From positions 1-51,497 of the forward strand of contig JAUNJG010000010.1 in NCBI GenBank assembly GCA_030533385.1: a stretch of 51,497 bases of DNA, in the 5' to 3' direction. This DNA comes from Eubacteriales bacterium. GTDB taxonomy: Bacteria > Bacillota > Clostridia > Lachnospirales > Lachnospiraceae. Shown here piece by piece: positions 1-8,425 of this stretch. Made by a program: the position numbers and the translations under genes. Position 1 is the first letter of the stretch. Every line of letters begins with the position of its first letter. The notes below the pieces were generated by a model. That model was not told where the DNA came from. It did not search any database and saw only the letters and a list, made by a program, of their open reading frames with translations.

Positions 1-50
1 TCTCTTCCCTTTATTTTTTTCTTTTTTGCCAATGATAATTATACTCTAAG
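1..50. repeat. Left arm of a 50-bp perfect inverted repeat at the window ends
   Basis: Bases 1-50 are the exact reverse complement of 51447-51496; identity stops at position 51. The arm is AT-rich. It carries a TATACT hexamer at 40-45 pointing into the window and, on the opposite strand, a TATAAT pointing out; neither has a good -35 partner. Because the arm is flush with the window edge, it may be a dispersed repeat that broke an assembly, or one side of an invertible segment. Confidence 0.9.
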
Positions 51-118
51 CCAAACATTTTTGCTCTGCGGAAGGAGGCAGAAGAAAGAGGTGGATTTCT
101 TTTCAATCGGGAAATATG

Positions 119-147
119 TTGACATTTTTGTAGCCTTAGTATATGAT
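119..147 (+). promoter_or_regulatory. Promoter of the ileS T-box transcript
   Basis: A perfect -35 TTGACA (119-124), a 17-base spacer and a -10 TATGAT (142-147) lie just upstream of the T-box leader. Transcription would begin near 154, a few bases before the base of Stem I. Confidence 0.85.
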
Positions 148-160
148 TGTTTGTGTCAAA

Positions 161-388
161 AGCGAAGACGGAGACAGTAAGAGTTCTTGAAAGCTCCAGT
201 GAGACGGAGATAGTGGGAATCCGTTGCCGGTAGAGAATATCCGAACATCACTCCTGAGCTGCGTCGCTGAAAGCCTTCAGTAAGCGGCGACGGATTCTCA
301 CCGTTATTCGAGAGGCATATGGTAGTATGTAAAGGTGGTATAATGAATGCGAGGGCTTTCATCCTGTTACGGATGGAGGCCTTTCTTT
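161..388 (+). promoter_or_regulatory. T-box riboswitch, isoleucine-specific
   Basis: The leader has the T-box architecture. The Stem I base pairs AGCGA (161-165) with TCGCT (about 264-268). An AGTA bulge on the 5' side faces GAAC-ATC-A on the 3' side, which puts the specifier ATC (Ile) at 247-249. The T-box element with its TGGT bulge is at 332-345. TGGT pairs with an acceptor end ACCA, as expected for tRNA-Ile with discriminator A. A terminator hairpin follows. Uncharged tRNA-Ile would stabilise the antiterminator and switch on ileS. Confidence 0.88.
352..388 (+). terminator. T-box-controlled intrinsic terminator
   Basis: The arm at 353-364 pairs, with G-U wobbles, to 371-382 around a short loop and is followed by a T-rich run. 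It is mutually exclusive with the T-box antiterminator at 332-345. Confidence 0.75.
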
Positions 389-434
389 ATTATATTGTGA
401 TTATGTTTGGTTACTAAAATCTGGAGGGAAAACA

Positions 435-3400
435 GTGTACAAAAAAGTTTCAACGAATCTGAATTTTGTAGACAGAGAAAAAGAGACTGTCAAGTTCTGG
501 AATGACAATGACGTGTTCAAAAAAAGTATGGAGCAGAGGGAAGGATGTCCGGTTTACACCTTTTATGACGGGCCGCCGACCGCCAACGGAAAACCGCACA
601 TCGGCCATGTGCTGACGAGGGTAATAAAAGATATGATTCCCCGCTACAAAACCATGAAGGGATATATGGTTCCAAGAAAGGCCGGCTGGGATACCCACGG
701 TTTGCCGGTGGAGCTTGAGGTGGAGAAGATGCTGGGCCTTGACGGCAAGGAACAGATTGAAAGCTACGGCCTGGCACCGTTCATCGACAAATGTAAGGAG
801 TCCGTGTGGAAGTACAAGGGGATGTGGGAAGATTTTTCCGGCACCGTCGGCTTCTGGGCGGATATGGATGACCCGTATGTTACCTACCATGATGATTTCA
901 TCGAGTCCGAATGGTGGGCGCTGAAAAAGATCTGGGATAAGGGACTTCTTTATAAAGGCTTCAAGATTGTTCCTTACTGCCCTCGCTGCGGTACGCCGCT
1001 GTCCTCCCACGAGGTGGCCCAGGGCTACAAGGCAGTGAAGGAGCGCTCCGCCGTCGTTCGTTTTAAGGTGGTGGGCGAGGACTCCTACTTCCTGGCATGG
1101 ACCACCACGCCGTGGACGCTGCCGTCCAACGTGGGTCTTTGCGTGAACCCGGAGGAGACTTACTGTAAAGTCAATGCGGCCGACGGGCGGGTGTACTATC
1201 TGGCAGAGGCTCTTTTGGACAAGGTGCTGGGCAAGCTGGCTGAGGAAGATAAGCCGGCCTATGAGATTGTGGAGACGATGAAGGGAACCGACCTGGAACG
1301 AAAAGAGTACGAACCGCTGTTTGCGGCCGCCGGGGAGGCTGCGGCAAAACAGCACAAAAAGGCGCATTACATTACCTGTGACGGGTATGTTACGATGTCG
1401 GACGGTACGGGTATCGTTCACATTGCCCCTGCCTTCGGTGAGGATGACTCCCGGGTGGGAAAAGAATATGATCTGCCTTTTGTACAGTTTGTAAACGGCA
1501 AGGGAGAGATGACCGAGGAGACCGACTATGCCGGCCTTTTCGTCAAGGATGCGGACCCGCAGATTTTAAAAGACCTGGATGCCCGGGGGCTGTTGTTTGA
1601 CGCTCCGAAATTTGAACATGATTATCCGTTCTGTTGGCGGTGTGACACCCCGCTTATTTATTATGCGAGGGAATCCTGGTTCATCAAGATGACCGCCGTA
1701 AAAGAAGATATGATTCGCAACAACAACACCATCAACTGGATTCCGGATTCCATCGGAAAAGGACGGTTCGGAGACTGGATCAACAACATTCAGGACTGGG
1801 GTATTTCCAGAAACCGTTACTGGGGTACTCCGCTTAACGTGTGGGAATGTGAAGGCTGCGGACGCATGGAAGCCATCGGCAGCCGGGAGGAGCTGGCAAG
1901 GCGCAGTGACAACCCGGACGCTTCCACCGTGGAGCTGCATCGGCCATACATTGATGAGGTGACCTTCACCTGCCCGGACTGCGGAAAGACCATGCGCAGG
2001 GTGCCGGAGGTCATCGACTGCTGGTTTGACTCAGGGGCCATGCCTTTTGCACAGCACCACTATCCGTTTGAAAACAAAGAAAAATTCGAGCAGCAGTTCC
2101 CGGCACAGTTCATCTCCGAGGCGGTAGACCAGACGAGGGGATGGTTCTATTCTCTGCTGGCTGAGTCCACCCTGCTGTTTAACAAGGCGCCGTATGAAAA
2201 TGTTATCGTGCTGGGGCATGTGCAGGATGAAAACGGACAGAAGATGAGCAAGAGCAAGGGAAATGCAGTGGATCCTTTTGAGGCGCTGGAAAGACACGGT
2301 GCCGATGCGATCCGCTGGTATTTCTACTCCAACAGCGCCCCGTGGCTGCCGAATCGATTCCACGCCGACGCCGTCACGGAAGGACAAAGGAAATTCATGG
2401 GTACGCTCTGGAACACCTACGCTTTCTTTGTTCTTTATGCGGACATTGACTCCTTCGACCCGACGAAGTATGAGATGGACTATGAAAAGCTGTCCGTCAT
2501 GGACAAGTGGCTGCTGTCCCGTCTTTATTCCAGCGTGAAGGCGGTGGATGACAACCTGAATCATTACAAGATTCCGGAGACCGCGAAGGTATTGCAGAGC
2601 TTCGTTGATGATATGAGTAACTGGTATGTGCGCCGCTCCAGGAGCCGTTTCTGGGCAAAAGGCATGGAGCAGGATAAAATCAATGCGTACCTGACGTTGT
2701 ACACGGCGCTGGTGACCATCTCCAAGGCGGCTGCGCCGATGATTCCGTTCATGACGGAGGACATTTACCAGAACCTGGTGAGAACCGTGGATAAAAATGC
2801 GCCGGTGAGCATACACTTATGTGATTTCCCTTCGGTGAGAGAGGAAATGATTGACAAAGACCTGGAAAAAGACATGGCGGAGGTGCTGGACATTGTCGTG
2901 CTTGGACGGGCGGCAAGAAATACTTCCGGCATAAAGAACCGTCAGCCAATCGGTACTATGTTTGTGCGGGCGGAAAAGGAACTCAATGCGTTCTACAAGA
3001 CCATCATCGAGGAAGAGCTGAACGTAAAGACGGTCGAGTTCAGAGAGGATGTTTCTGAGTTTACCGCCTATACCTTCAAACCGCAGCTTCGCCTGCTTGG
3101 ACCAAAGTACGGCAAGCAGTTGGGACAAATCAGCAAGGCGCTGGCCCAGGTGGACGGCAGTTTGGCGAAGAAACAGCTGGACGCAGAAGGTGCGATGACA
3201 ATCACGCTGGACGGAGGAGAGGTCATCTCTTTGACCGAGGAGGAACTTCTCATCAGCATCGACCAGAAGGAAGGCTTTGTCTCCCAGGAAGACAGAGGAA
3301 CGGCCGTCGTCCTTGACATCAACCTGACGCCGGCTCTCATTGAGGAAGGCTTTGTGAGAGAGATCATCAGCAAGGTACAGACGATGCGGAAAGAGGCGGG

Positions 3401-3593
3401 CTTTGAGGTGACAGACCACATTTTGGTGTGTGCCGAAGGGAACGAGAAGATTCGTTCCATCATGGAGAAGAATGCAGATGCGATCAAGCATGATGTTCTG
3501 GCAGAAGATCTCATGTTTGAGGAGAAAAAAGGATATTCTAAAGAATGGAATATCAATGGGGAAAAAGTACAGCTTAGTGTTGAAAAAAGATAG
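435..3593 (+). CDS. ileS: Isoleucyl-tRNA synthetase, type 2
   Basis: Cytosolic class I aminoacyl-tRNA synthetase that charges tRNA-Ile. The 1052-residue length and the sequence style match the eukaryal-like IleS2 branch common in Clostridia. The HIGH signature is at residues 55-58 and KMSKS at 603-607. Cys pairs of a zinc-binding type occur in the editing/catalytic region (CPRCG, CWRC, CEGCG, CPDCG). The start is GTG at 435, six bases after GGAGGG. Expression is set by the isoleucine T-box upstream. Family knowledge: IleS2 enzymes are typically poorly inhibited by mupirocin, so intrinsic resistance is possible but not shown. The stop lies 17 bases before glgP, so the two may be co-transcribed. 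Confidence 0.97.
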   Translation: MYKKVSTNLNFVDREKETVKFWNDNDVFKKSMEQREGCPVYTFYDGPPTANGKPHIGHVLTRVIKDMIPRYKTMKGYMVPRKAGWDTHGLPVELEVEKMLGLDGKEQIESYGLAPFIDKCKESVWKYKGMWEDFSGTVGFWADMDDPYVTYHDDFIESEWWALKKIWDKGLLYKGFKIVPYCPRCGTPLSSHEVAQGYKAVKERSAVVRFKVVGEDSYFLAWTTTPWTLPSNVGLCVNPEETYCKVNAADGRVYYLAEALLDKVLGKLAEEDKPAYEIVETMKGTDLERKEYEPLFAAAGEAAAKQHKKAHYITCDGYVTMSDGTGIVHIAPAFGEDDSRVGKEYDLPFVQFVNGKGEMTEETDYAGLFVKDADPQILKDLDARGLLFDAPKFEHDYPFCWRCDTPLIYYARESWFIKMTAVKEDMIRNNNTINWIPDSIGKGRFGDWINNIQDWGISRNRYWGTPLNVWECEGCGRMEAIGSREELARRSDNPDASTVELHRPYIDEVTFTCPDCGKTMRRVPEVIDCWFDSGAMPFAQHHYPFENKEKFEQQFPAQFISEAVDQTRGWFYSLLAESTLLFNKAPYENVIVLGHVQDENGQKMSKSKGNAVDPFEALERHGADAIRWYFYSNSAPWLPNRFHADAVTEGQRKFMGTLWNTYAFFVLYADIDSFDPTKYEMDYEKLSVMDKWLLSRLYSSVKAVDDNLNHYKIPETAKVLQSFVDDMSNWYVRRSRSRFWAKGMEQDKINAYLTLYTALVTISKAAAPMIPFMTEDIYQNLVRTVDKNAPVSIHLCDFPSVREEMIDKDLEKDMAEVLDIVVLGRAARNTSGIKNRQPIGTMFVRAEKELNAFYKTIIEEELNVKTVEFREDVSEFTAYTFKPQLRLLGPKYGKQLGQISKALAQVDGSLAKKQLDAEGAMTITLDGGEVISLTEEELLISIDQKEGFVSQEDRGTAVVLDINLTPALIEEGFVREIISKVQTMRKEAGFEVTDHILVCAEGNEKIRSIMEKNADAIKHDVLAEDLMFEEKKGYSKEWNINGEKVQLSVEKR

Positions 3594-3610
3594 TTTGGGA
3601 GGACAACCAG

Positions 3611-6061
3611 ATGATAACAAAAACAACCTTTAACAAAAAGCAATTCAAAAGCGAAGTCGAGGCCAATGTCCGGACCTTGTTCCGCCGCACCCTGGAGGAT
3701 GCGACGCCTCAGCAGATTTATCAGGCGGTGGCCTATGCGGTCAAAGATGAAATTATTGATAACTGGATTGACACCCACAAAGCTTACGAAAAGCAGGACA
3801 AAAAGATGGTTTACTATATGTCCATGGAGTTTTTGATGGGAAGGGCACTCGGCAACAACATGATCAACCTGACCTGCTATGAAGGTGTGAGGGAAGCTCT
3901 CGAGGAGATGGGGCTGGACTTGAATGTCATTGAAGATCAGGAACCGGACGCAGCGCTGGGCAACGGCGGCCTTGGCCGCCTGGCTGCCTGTTTCCTGGAT
4001 TCCCTTGCGACTCTCGGATATCCGGCGTACGGCTGCGGCATCCGCTACCGTTACGGCATGTTCAAGCAAAAAATTAAGGATGGTTATCAGGTGGAGACGC
4101 CGGATAACTGGTTAAAAGACGGAAATCCTTTTGAAATCAAGAGGGATGAATACGCCGTGGAAGTAAAATTCGGCGGCTATGTGGATGTGGAAAATGGGGC
4201 CGACGGCAAGCCGAAATTCGTACAAAAAGGTTATAAGAGCGTTCGCGCGGTGCCGTATGACATGCCGATTGTCGGTTATGGAAACCGCATTGTCAACACT
4301 CTGCGTATCTGGGATGCGGAGGCAATCAACACCTTTAACCTGGATTCTTTTGACAAGGGAGAGTACCAGAAGGCGGTGGAGCAGGCGAACCTGGCCCGCA
4401 CCATCTGCGAGGTGCTTTATCCGAACGACAATCACATGGCGGGAAAAGAGCTGCGCTTAAAACAGCAGTACTTCTTCATCTCTGCCTCCGTGCAAAGAGC
4501 GGTGCAAAAATACAAAGAGACCCATGATGATATCCGCAAGTTATATGAGAAAGTAGCCTTCCAGTTGAATGACACCCATCCGACGGTGGCAGTGGCAGAG
4601 CTGATGCGTATTCTTGTGGACGAGGAAGGACTGGAGTGGAACGAGGCGTGGGAGATCACGACAAAAACCTGTGCTTACACTAACCACACCATCATGGCCG
4701 AGGCATTGGAAAAGTGGCCGATTGAGCTGTTTTCCAGATTGCTTCCTCGTGTGTATCAGATTATTGAGGAGATCAACCGTCGCTTCGTCATTGAGATTCA
4801 GGCCAACTATCCGAACGATCAGGAGAAGGTGCGCAGCATGGCGATTCTCTATGATGGACAGGTGAGAATGGCCCACCTTGCCATCGCCGGAAGCTACTCT
4901 GTCAACGGCGTTGCCCGCCTGCACACGGAAATCCTCAAAAAGCGGGAGCTGAAAGACTTCTATGATATGATGCCGTACAAGTTCAACAATAAGACTAACG
5001 GCATCACCCAGAGAAGATTCCTGCTCCACGGAAACCCTCTGCTGGCAGGATGGGTGACAGATAAGATTGGCGATGACTGGATTACGGATTTGTCCCATCT
5101 GGCAAAACTGAAAGTGTATGTAGATGATGAGAAATGCCAGCAGGAGTTCATGAACATCAAGTATCAGAACAAAGTGCGCCTTGCAAAATATATCAAAAAA
5201 CACAATGGCATTGATGTGGATCCTCGCTCCATCTTTGACTGTCAGGTGAAACGTCTCCACGAGTACAAGCGTCAGCTTTTGAACATTCTCCATGTGATGC
5301 ATCTGTACAACCAGATCAAGGAGCACCCGGAGATGGATATCGTGCCTCGCACCTTCATTTTTGGCGCAAAGGCAGCGGCTGGATATTATACTGCCAAGCT
5401 GACCATCAAGCTCATCAACGCCGTGGCGGAGCGCATCAACAACGATATGTCCATCAACGGCAAGATTAAGGTGGTGTTCATCGAAGATTACCGTGTGTCC
5501 AACGCAGAGCTGATTTTTGCCGCCGCTGATGTCAGCGAGCAGATCTCCACCGCCTCCAAAGAGGCGTCAGGAACCGGAAACATGAAGTTCATGTTAAACG
5601 GAGCTGTGACCATCGGAACCATGGACGGAGCCAACGTGGAGATCGTGGAAGAAGTCGGTGGGGACAACGCCTTCATCTTCGGTCTGTCCGCCGACGAGGT
5701 TATGGAGTTTGAGAGAAATAAAAATTATTATCCGGCAGACATTTACAACAACAACGAAGATGTCCGCAAGGTGATGACCCAGCTTGTCAATGGCTACTAC
5801 TCCCCGGAAAATCCAGAGCTGTTCCGTGCACTGTATGATGCACTGATGCAAAAAGATATGTACTTTACTCTCCGGGATTTCGACTCCTACAAGGAAGCTC
5901 AGCAGCGGGTAGATGCTGCCTATCGTGATGAGAGGACGTGGGCGCGCATGGCGATGCTTCAGACCGCAAGCTGCGGAAAATTCTCCTCTGACCGTACCAT
6001 CGAGGAGTATGTGAGGGATATCTGGAAGCTGGAAAAAGTGGAACTGCCGCCTCATAAATAA
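3611..6061 (+). CDS. glgP: Glycogen/maltodextrin phosphorylase
   Basis: GT35 enzyme that releases glucose-1-phosphate from the non-reducing ends of alpha-1,4-glucans in the cytosol. The 816 residues are full length for bacterial glycogen phosphorylases. The PLP-binding region with the motif EASGTGNMKF places the Schiff-base lysine at about Lys659. The N-terminal YYMSMEFLMGRAL and the glycine-rich ALGNGGLGRLAACFLDS segment are typical. It starts at ATG 3611 after GGGAGGA. It follows ileS closely and ends in a strong terminator at 6112-6169. No other glycogen gene is adjacent, although a GH13 amylase lies at 34831. Glycogen and maltodextrin phosphorylases cannot be told apart here. Confidence 0.96.
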   Translation: MITKTTFNKKQFKSEVEANVRTLFRRTLEDATPQQIYQAVAYAVKDEIIDNWIDTHKAYEKQDKKMVYYMSMEFLMGRALGNNMINLTCYEGVREALEEMGLDLNVIEDQEPDAALGNGGLGRLAACFLDSLATLGYPAYGCGIRYRYGMFKQKIKDGYQVETPDNWLKDGNPFEIKRDEYAVEVKFGGYVDVENGADGKPKFVQKGYKSVRAVPYDMPIVGYGNRIVNTLRIWDAEAINTFNLDSFDKGEYQKAVEQANLARTICEVLYPNDNHMAGKELRLKQQYFFISASVQRAVQKYKETHDDIRKLYEKVAFQLNDTHPTVAVAELMRILVDEEGLEWNEAWEITTKTCAYTNHTIMAEALEKWPIELFSRLLPRVYQIIEEINRRFVIEIQANYPNDQEKVRSMAILYDGQVRMAHLAIAGSYSVNGVARLHTEILKKRELKDFYDMMPYKFNNKTNGITQRRFLLHGNPLLAGWVTDKIGDDWITDLSHLAKLKVYVDDEKCQQEFMNIKYQNKVRLAKYIKKHNGIDVDPRSIFDCQVKRLHEYKRQLLNILHVMHLYNQIKEHPEMDIVPRTFIFGAKAAAGYYTAKLTIKLINAVAERINNDMSINGKIKVVFIEDYRVSNAELIFAAADVSEQISTASKEASGTGNMKFMLNGAVTIGTMDGANVEIVEEVGGDNAFIFGLSADEVMEFERNKNYYPADIYNNNEDVRKVMTQLVNGYYSPENPELFRALYDALMQKDMYFTLRDFDSYKEAQQRVDAAYRDERTWARMAMLQTASCGKFSSDRTIEEYVRDIWKLEKVELPPHK

Positions 6062-6111
6062 GATGGCTTGTTGCCGTTCTAAAAGAAGAATAAATTGACG
6101 TGAAAAAAGAG

Positions 6112-6169
6112 AACCGTCGTAAAACGTAGAGTGCCTCAGGGCGCTGTACCGTTTTGCGGCGGTTTTTTT
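6112..6169 (+). terminator. Terminator after glgP
   Basis: The arm 6112-6127 (AACCGTCGTAAAACG...) pairs with 6148-6163 with two G-U wobbles, and a run of seven T follows. It separates glgP from the Pdu regulatory cassette. Confidence 0.88.
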
Positions 6170-6370
6170 CGTGCGGCGCAGGGGGCAGTGGAGAGGATGC
6201 CCGGGCAGAAGAATTACTTTTTCCCTGTCGTCTGTTTTTTTATGAGAAGAGTGTAATGGTATATATAAAAGAAAGATGTAATATTGAATAAAAGTTTAAC
6301 GTAATAAGTGTCAAAACTTGTTAATAATTATAATTTAATAAAAGATTTTTGCAAAAAATACGATAAAAAT

Positions 6371-6399
6371 TTGCTTTTTCCGCCAAAAAAGTATAGAAT
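6371..6399 (+). promoter_or_regulatory. Promoter of the Pdu regulatory cassette
   Basis: TTGCTT (6371-6376), 17-base spacer, TAGAAT (6394-6399). It lies in AT-rich DNA between the glgP terminator and the corrinoid protein gene. Its position argues against translation starting upstream at 6308. Confidence 0.65.
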
Positions 6400-6436
6400 A
6401 CAAAAGAAAGAAGGCCTTAGAATTGGGAGGGGAATG

Positions 6437-7099
6437 ATGGGGGCAATTATCGATGAAATTATAGATTCCCTGAAAAAAGGGCAGGGGAAAAGGATAGCGG
6501 AACTGGTAAAGATAGCGCTGGAGGAGGGGGTACCTCCCCAGAAGATTTTGGAGGAGGGATTTTTGGCAGGGATGAACCAGGTGGCGGAGAGATTTCGCCA
6601 GGAAGATGTGGGAGTTCCTGAGATCTTAAGCGTGACGAGGGCGCTGGAACACGGCGTCCAGTCCCTGCGCCGGTACACGGGAAACAGCGCCGTAAAGGAC
6701 GTGGGAACCGTGGTGATTGGCACGGTCAAGGGAGATATGCACGACATCGGAAAAAATCTGGTCAGGATGATGATGGAGAGCCGGAACATCCATGTGGTAG
6801 ATTTGGGGGTGGACGTATCTCCCCGGAAGTTTTTGGAGGAGACCCTTGCAAGCAAGGCACAGATTGTCTGCATGAGCGGTATCCTGTCCCGCTCTGAGCA
6901 GGGGATGAAGGCAGTCATAGAGGAGTTTGAGGCCCGGGGAATCCGGGATGAGGTTTACTTTATGATTGGCGGTTATTTTATGGATGAGGCGCAGGCGAAA
7001 AAAATCGGGGCAGACTGCTACACGGAGGATGCCTGTTCCTGCGCAGAGAAGGCTTATCAATACCTCATAAAAAAAGGAAAGAAAAAGAAAAATTTCTGA
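6437..7099 (+). CDS. Corrinoid (B12)-binding protein, MtaC/MttC-like
   Basis: A 220-residue protein of the methyltransferase-cognate corrinoid protein family. Residues about 1-85 form the helical B12-binding-2 cap (the 'EEGVPPQKILEEGFLAGM...' style). Residues about 90-215 form the Rossmann-like B12-binding domain with a complete DxHxxG signature (Asp100-Met-His102-Asp-Ile-Gly105), so base-off/His-on corrinoid binding is expected. An open frame extends to GTG 6308, but that stretch covers the promoter and is unlike the family. The GGGAGG at 6425 serves ATG 6437 (ATG 6434 is the alternative). No methyltransferase gene is nearby. It sits directly ahead of the PocR kinase and response regulator of the Pdu locus. 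Inference: it reports B12 status to the regulators or handles cobalamin, rather than acting in methanogenic-type methyl transfer. Confidence 0.85.
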   Translation: MGAIIDEIIDSLKKGQGKRIAELVKIALEEGVPPQKILEEGFLAGMNQVAERFRQEDVGVPEILSVTRALEHGVQSLRRYTGNSAVKDVGTVVIGTVKGDMHDIGKNLVRMMMESRNIHVVDLGVDVSPRKFLEETLASKAQIVCMSGILSRSEQGMKAVIEEFEARGIRDEVYFMIGGYFMDEAQAKKIGADCYTEDACSCAEKAYQYLIKKGKKKKNF

Positions 7100-7155
7100 G
7101 AACCTGAGAGGACGATAGTGTCCTGAGGCGGCAACGGGAATGGAGGGACAAAAGG

Positions 7156-8391
7156 TTGGCGGAAAAACAGAAGATTCATATAGAAGATGTAATAGATGTA
7201 AAAGAACTTCAGGCATTGCAGGATAACTGGGCGAAGGCCACGAACCTTGCCTTTGTCAGCGTGGACAGAAACGGTACGCCAATAACGGAGCAGAGCAACT
7301 TTACGCCGTTTTGCAAAAAATTAAGGCAGATGGACGCATTTCGGGAGAAGTGCTATTACTGCGATGCCTGCGGAGGAAGGAAGGCCAGGAGGATTGGCCG
7401 GGCCTACACTTATATTTGCCATGCGGGTCTGATTGACTTTGCCATTCCAATCATGATAAAGGGGCAGTATGTGGGCGCCATTCTCGCCGGCCAGGTCAGA
7501 AGCGAAGATACGGAAAATCTCAGGCAGATTGCCCCCGGCAGCCATGGATGGCAGGAGGAGGAAACGCTGGCGGAACTTTATAACCAGGTGACCGTGATGC
7601 CTGTGGATAAGATTCTTGGCGTGGCACAGATTTTGTGTGACAGCTACAATTATTCTGTGGAAAAACAATATATCAACAAGGTGGATGCCGAGCTTCGAGA
7701 GAAGGATTTAAAACTTATAAAAGAAGAAAAGCTGCGGATTGAGATGGAAAAATCTTTGCGGGAGATTGAATTGAAAGCACTGCATTACCAGATTAACCCG
7801 CATTTTTTGTTTAACGTACTAAATACCATTGGCCGTCTGGCCTTTTTTGAAAACGCAAAGATGACGGAGGACGTGGTTTATGCCTTTGCGGATATGATGC
7901 GGTACATTTTGCGAAAGAGTACCCAGCCACTCAGCTCTCTCGGGGATGAGATCAGCTATGTCGTAAATTATCTTAAAATTCAAAAGATTCGTCTGGGGAG
8001 CAGGCTGCAATACACCATAGAGGTGCCAGAGGAATATTACAGGGTGAAGCTGCCGTTTTTATCGCTGACGACGGTGGTGGAAAATTCCATCAAGCATGCC
8101 GTGGAAAACAAGGCTTCCGGGGGAATGATTCAGGTCAGTGCCAGGAAGGAAAAAGAAGACTTGGTGGTAGATATCGTAGATGACGGAGACGGAATCTCTC
8201 CGGCGAGAATCAGCAGTATCTTGCGGGGGGACGCCTACAGAAATGAGAAGGCGGGCGCCGTTGGCATATACAATGTCAACAAGCGTCTGATTCACCATTT
8301 CGGACACGAGTACGCACTGGATATCCAGAGCAGGAACAAGCCGACGCTGGGGACGAAGGTGACAATCCGGGTTCCTTTGGAAAACGAGTAA
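7156..8391 (+). CDS. Cytosolic PocR-domain sensor histidine kinase
   Basis: A 411-residue kinase without membrane segments. Residues about 12-175 form a PocR ligand-binding domain, which in this family binds small diols or related effectors. It includes the ICHAGLIDFAIPI core and an unusual cysteine cluster (KCYYCDACGG). A short coiled linker (about 180-205) leads to a LytS-type His-kinase domain whose phospho-acceptor is His216 in NPHFLFN. A HATPase domain follows (VVENSIKHA N-box, DDGDGI, GVGIYN-like). The start is TTG 7156 with GGAGGG eight bases upstream; no alternative start fits the domain. It overlaps nothing and is followed 34 bases later by its response regulator. The likely input is 1,2-propanediol, which resembles the role of EutW/PocR in related loci. 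Confidence 0.9.
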   Translation: MAEKQKIHIEDVIDVKELQALQDNWAKATNLAFVSVDRNGTPITEQSNFTPFCKKLRQMDAFREKCYYCDACGGRKARRIGRAYTYICHAGLIDFAIPIMIKGQYVGAILAGQVRSEDTENLRQIAPGSHGWQEEETLAELYNQVTVMPVDKILGVAQILCDSYNYSVEKQYINKVDAELREKDLKLIKEEKLRIEMEKSLREIELKALHYQINPHFLFNVLNTIGRLAFFENAKMTEDVVYAFADMMRYILRKSTQPLSSLGDEISYVVNYLKIQKIRLGSRLQYTIEVPEEYYRVKLPFLSLTTVVENSIKHAVENKASGGMIQVSARKEKEDLVVDIVDDGDGISPARISSILRGDAYRNEKAGAVGIYNVNKRLIHHFGHEYALDIQSRNKPTLGTKVTIRVPLENE

Positions 8392-8425
8392 AAGAGAGAG
8401 CAGAGAATAGAAAGGCGGTGTCGTT

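Noticed and set aside
450-1421. Minus-strand open frame of 323 codons opposite ileS
   Set aside because: A shadow of ileS; antisense frame with no motif or ribosome site. The same applies to the frames at 2031-2816, 3068-4069, 9987-11150 and 15192-15947.
6308-6436. Upstream extension of the corrinoid protein to GTG 6308
   Set aside because: The extension covers the cassette promoter, is AT-rich and is unlike the N-terminus of this family; GGGAGG fits ATG 6437.
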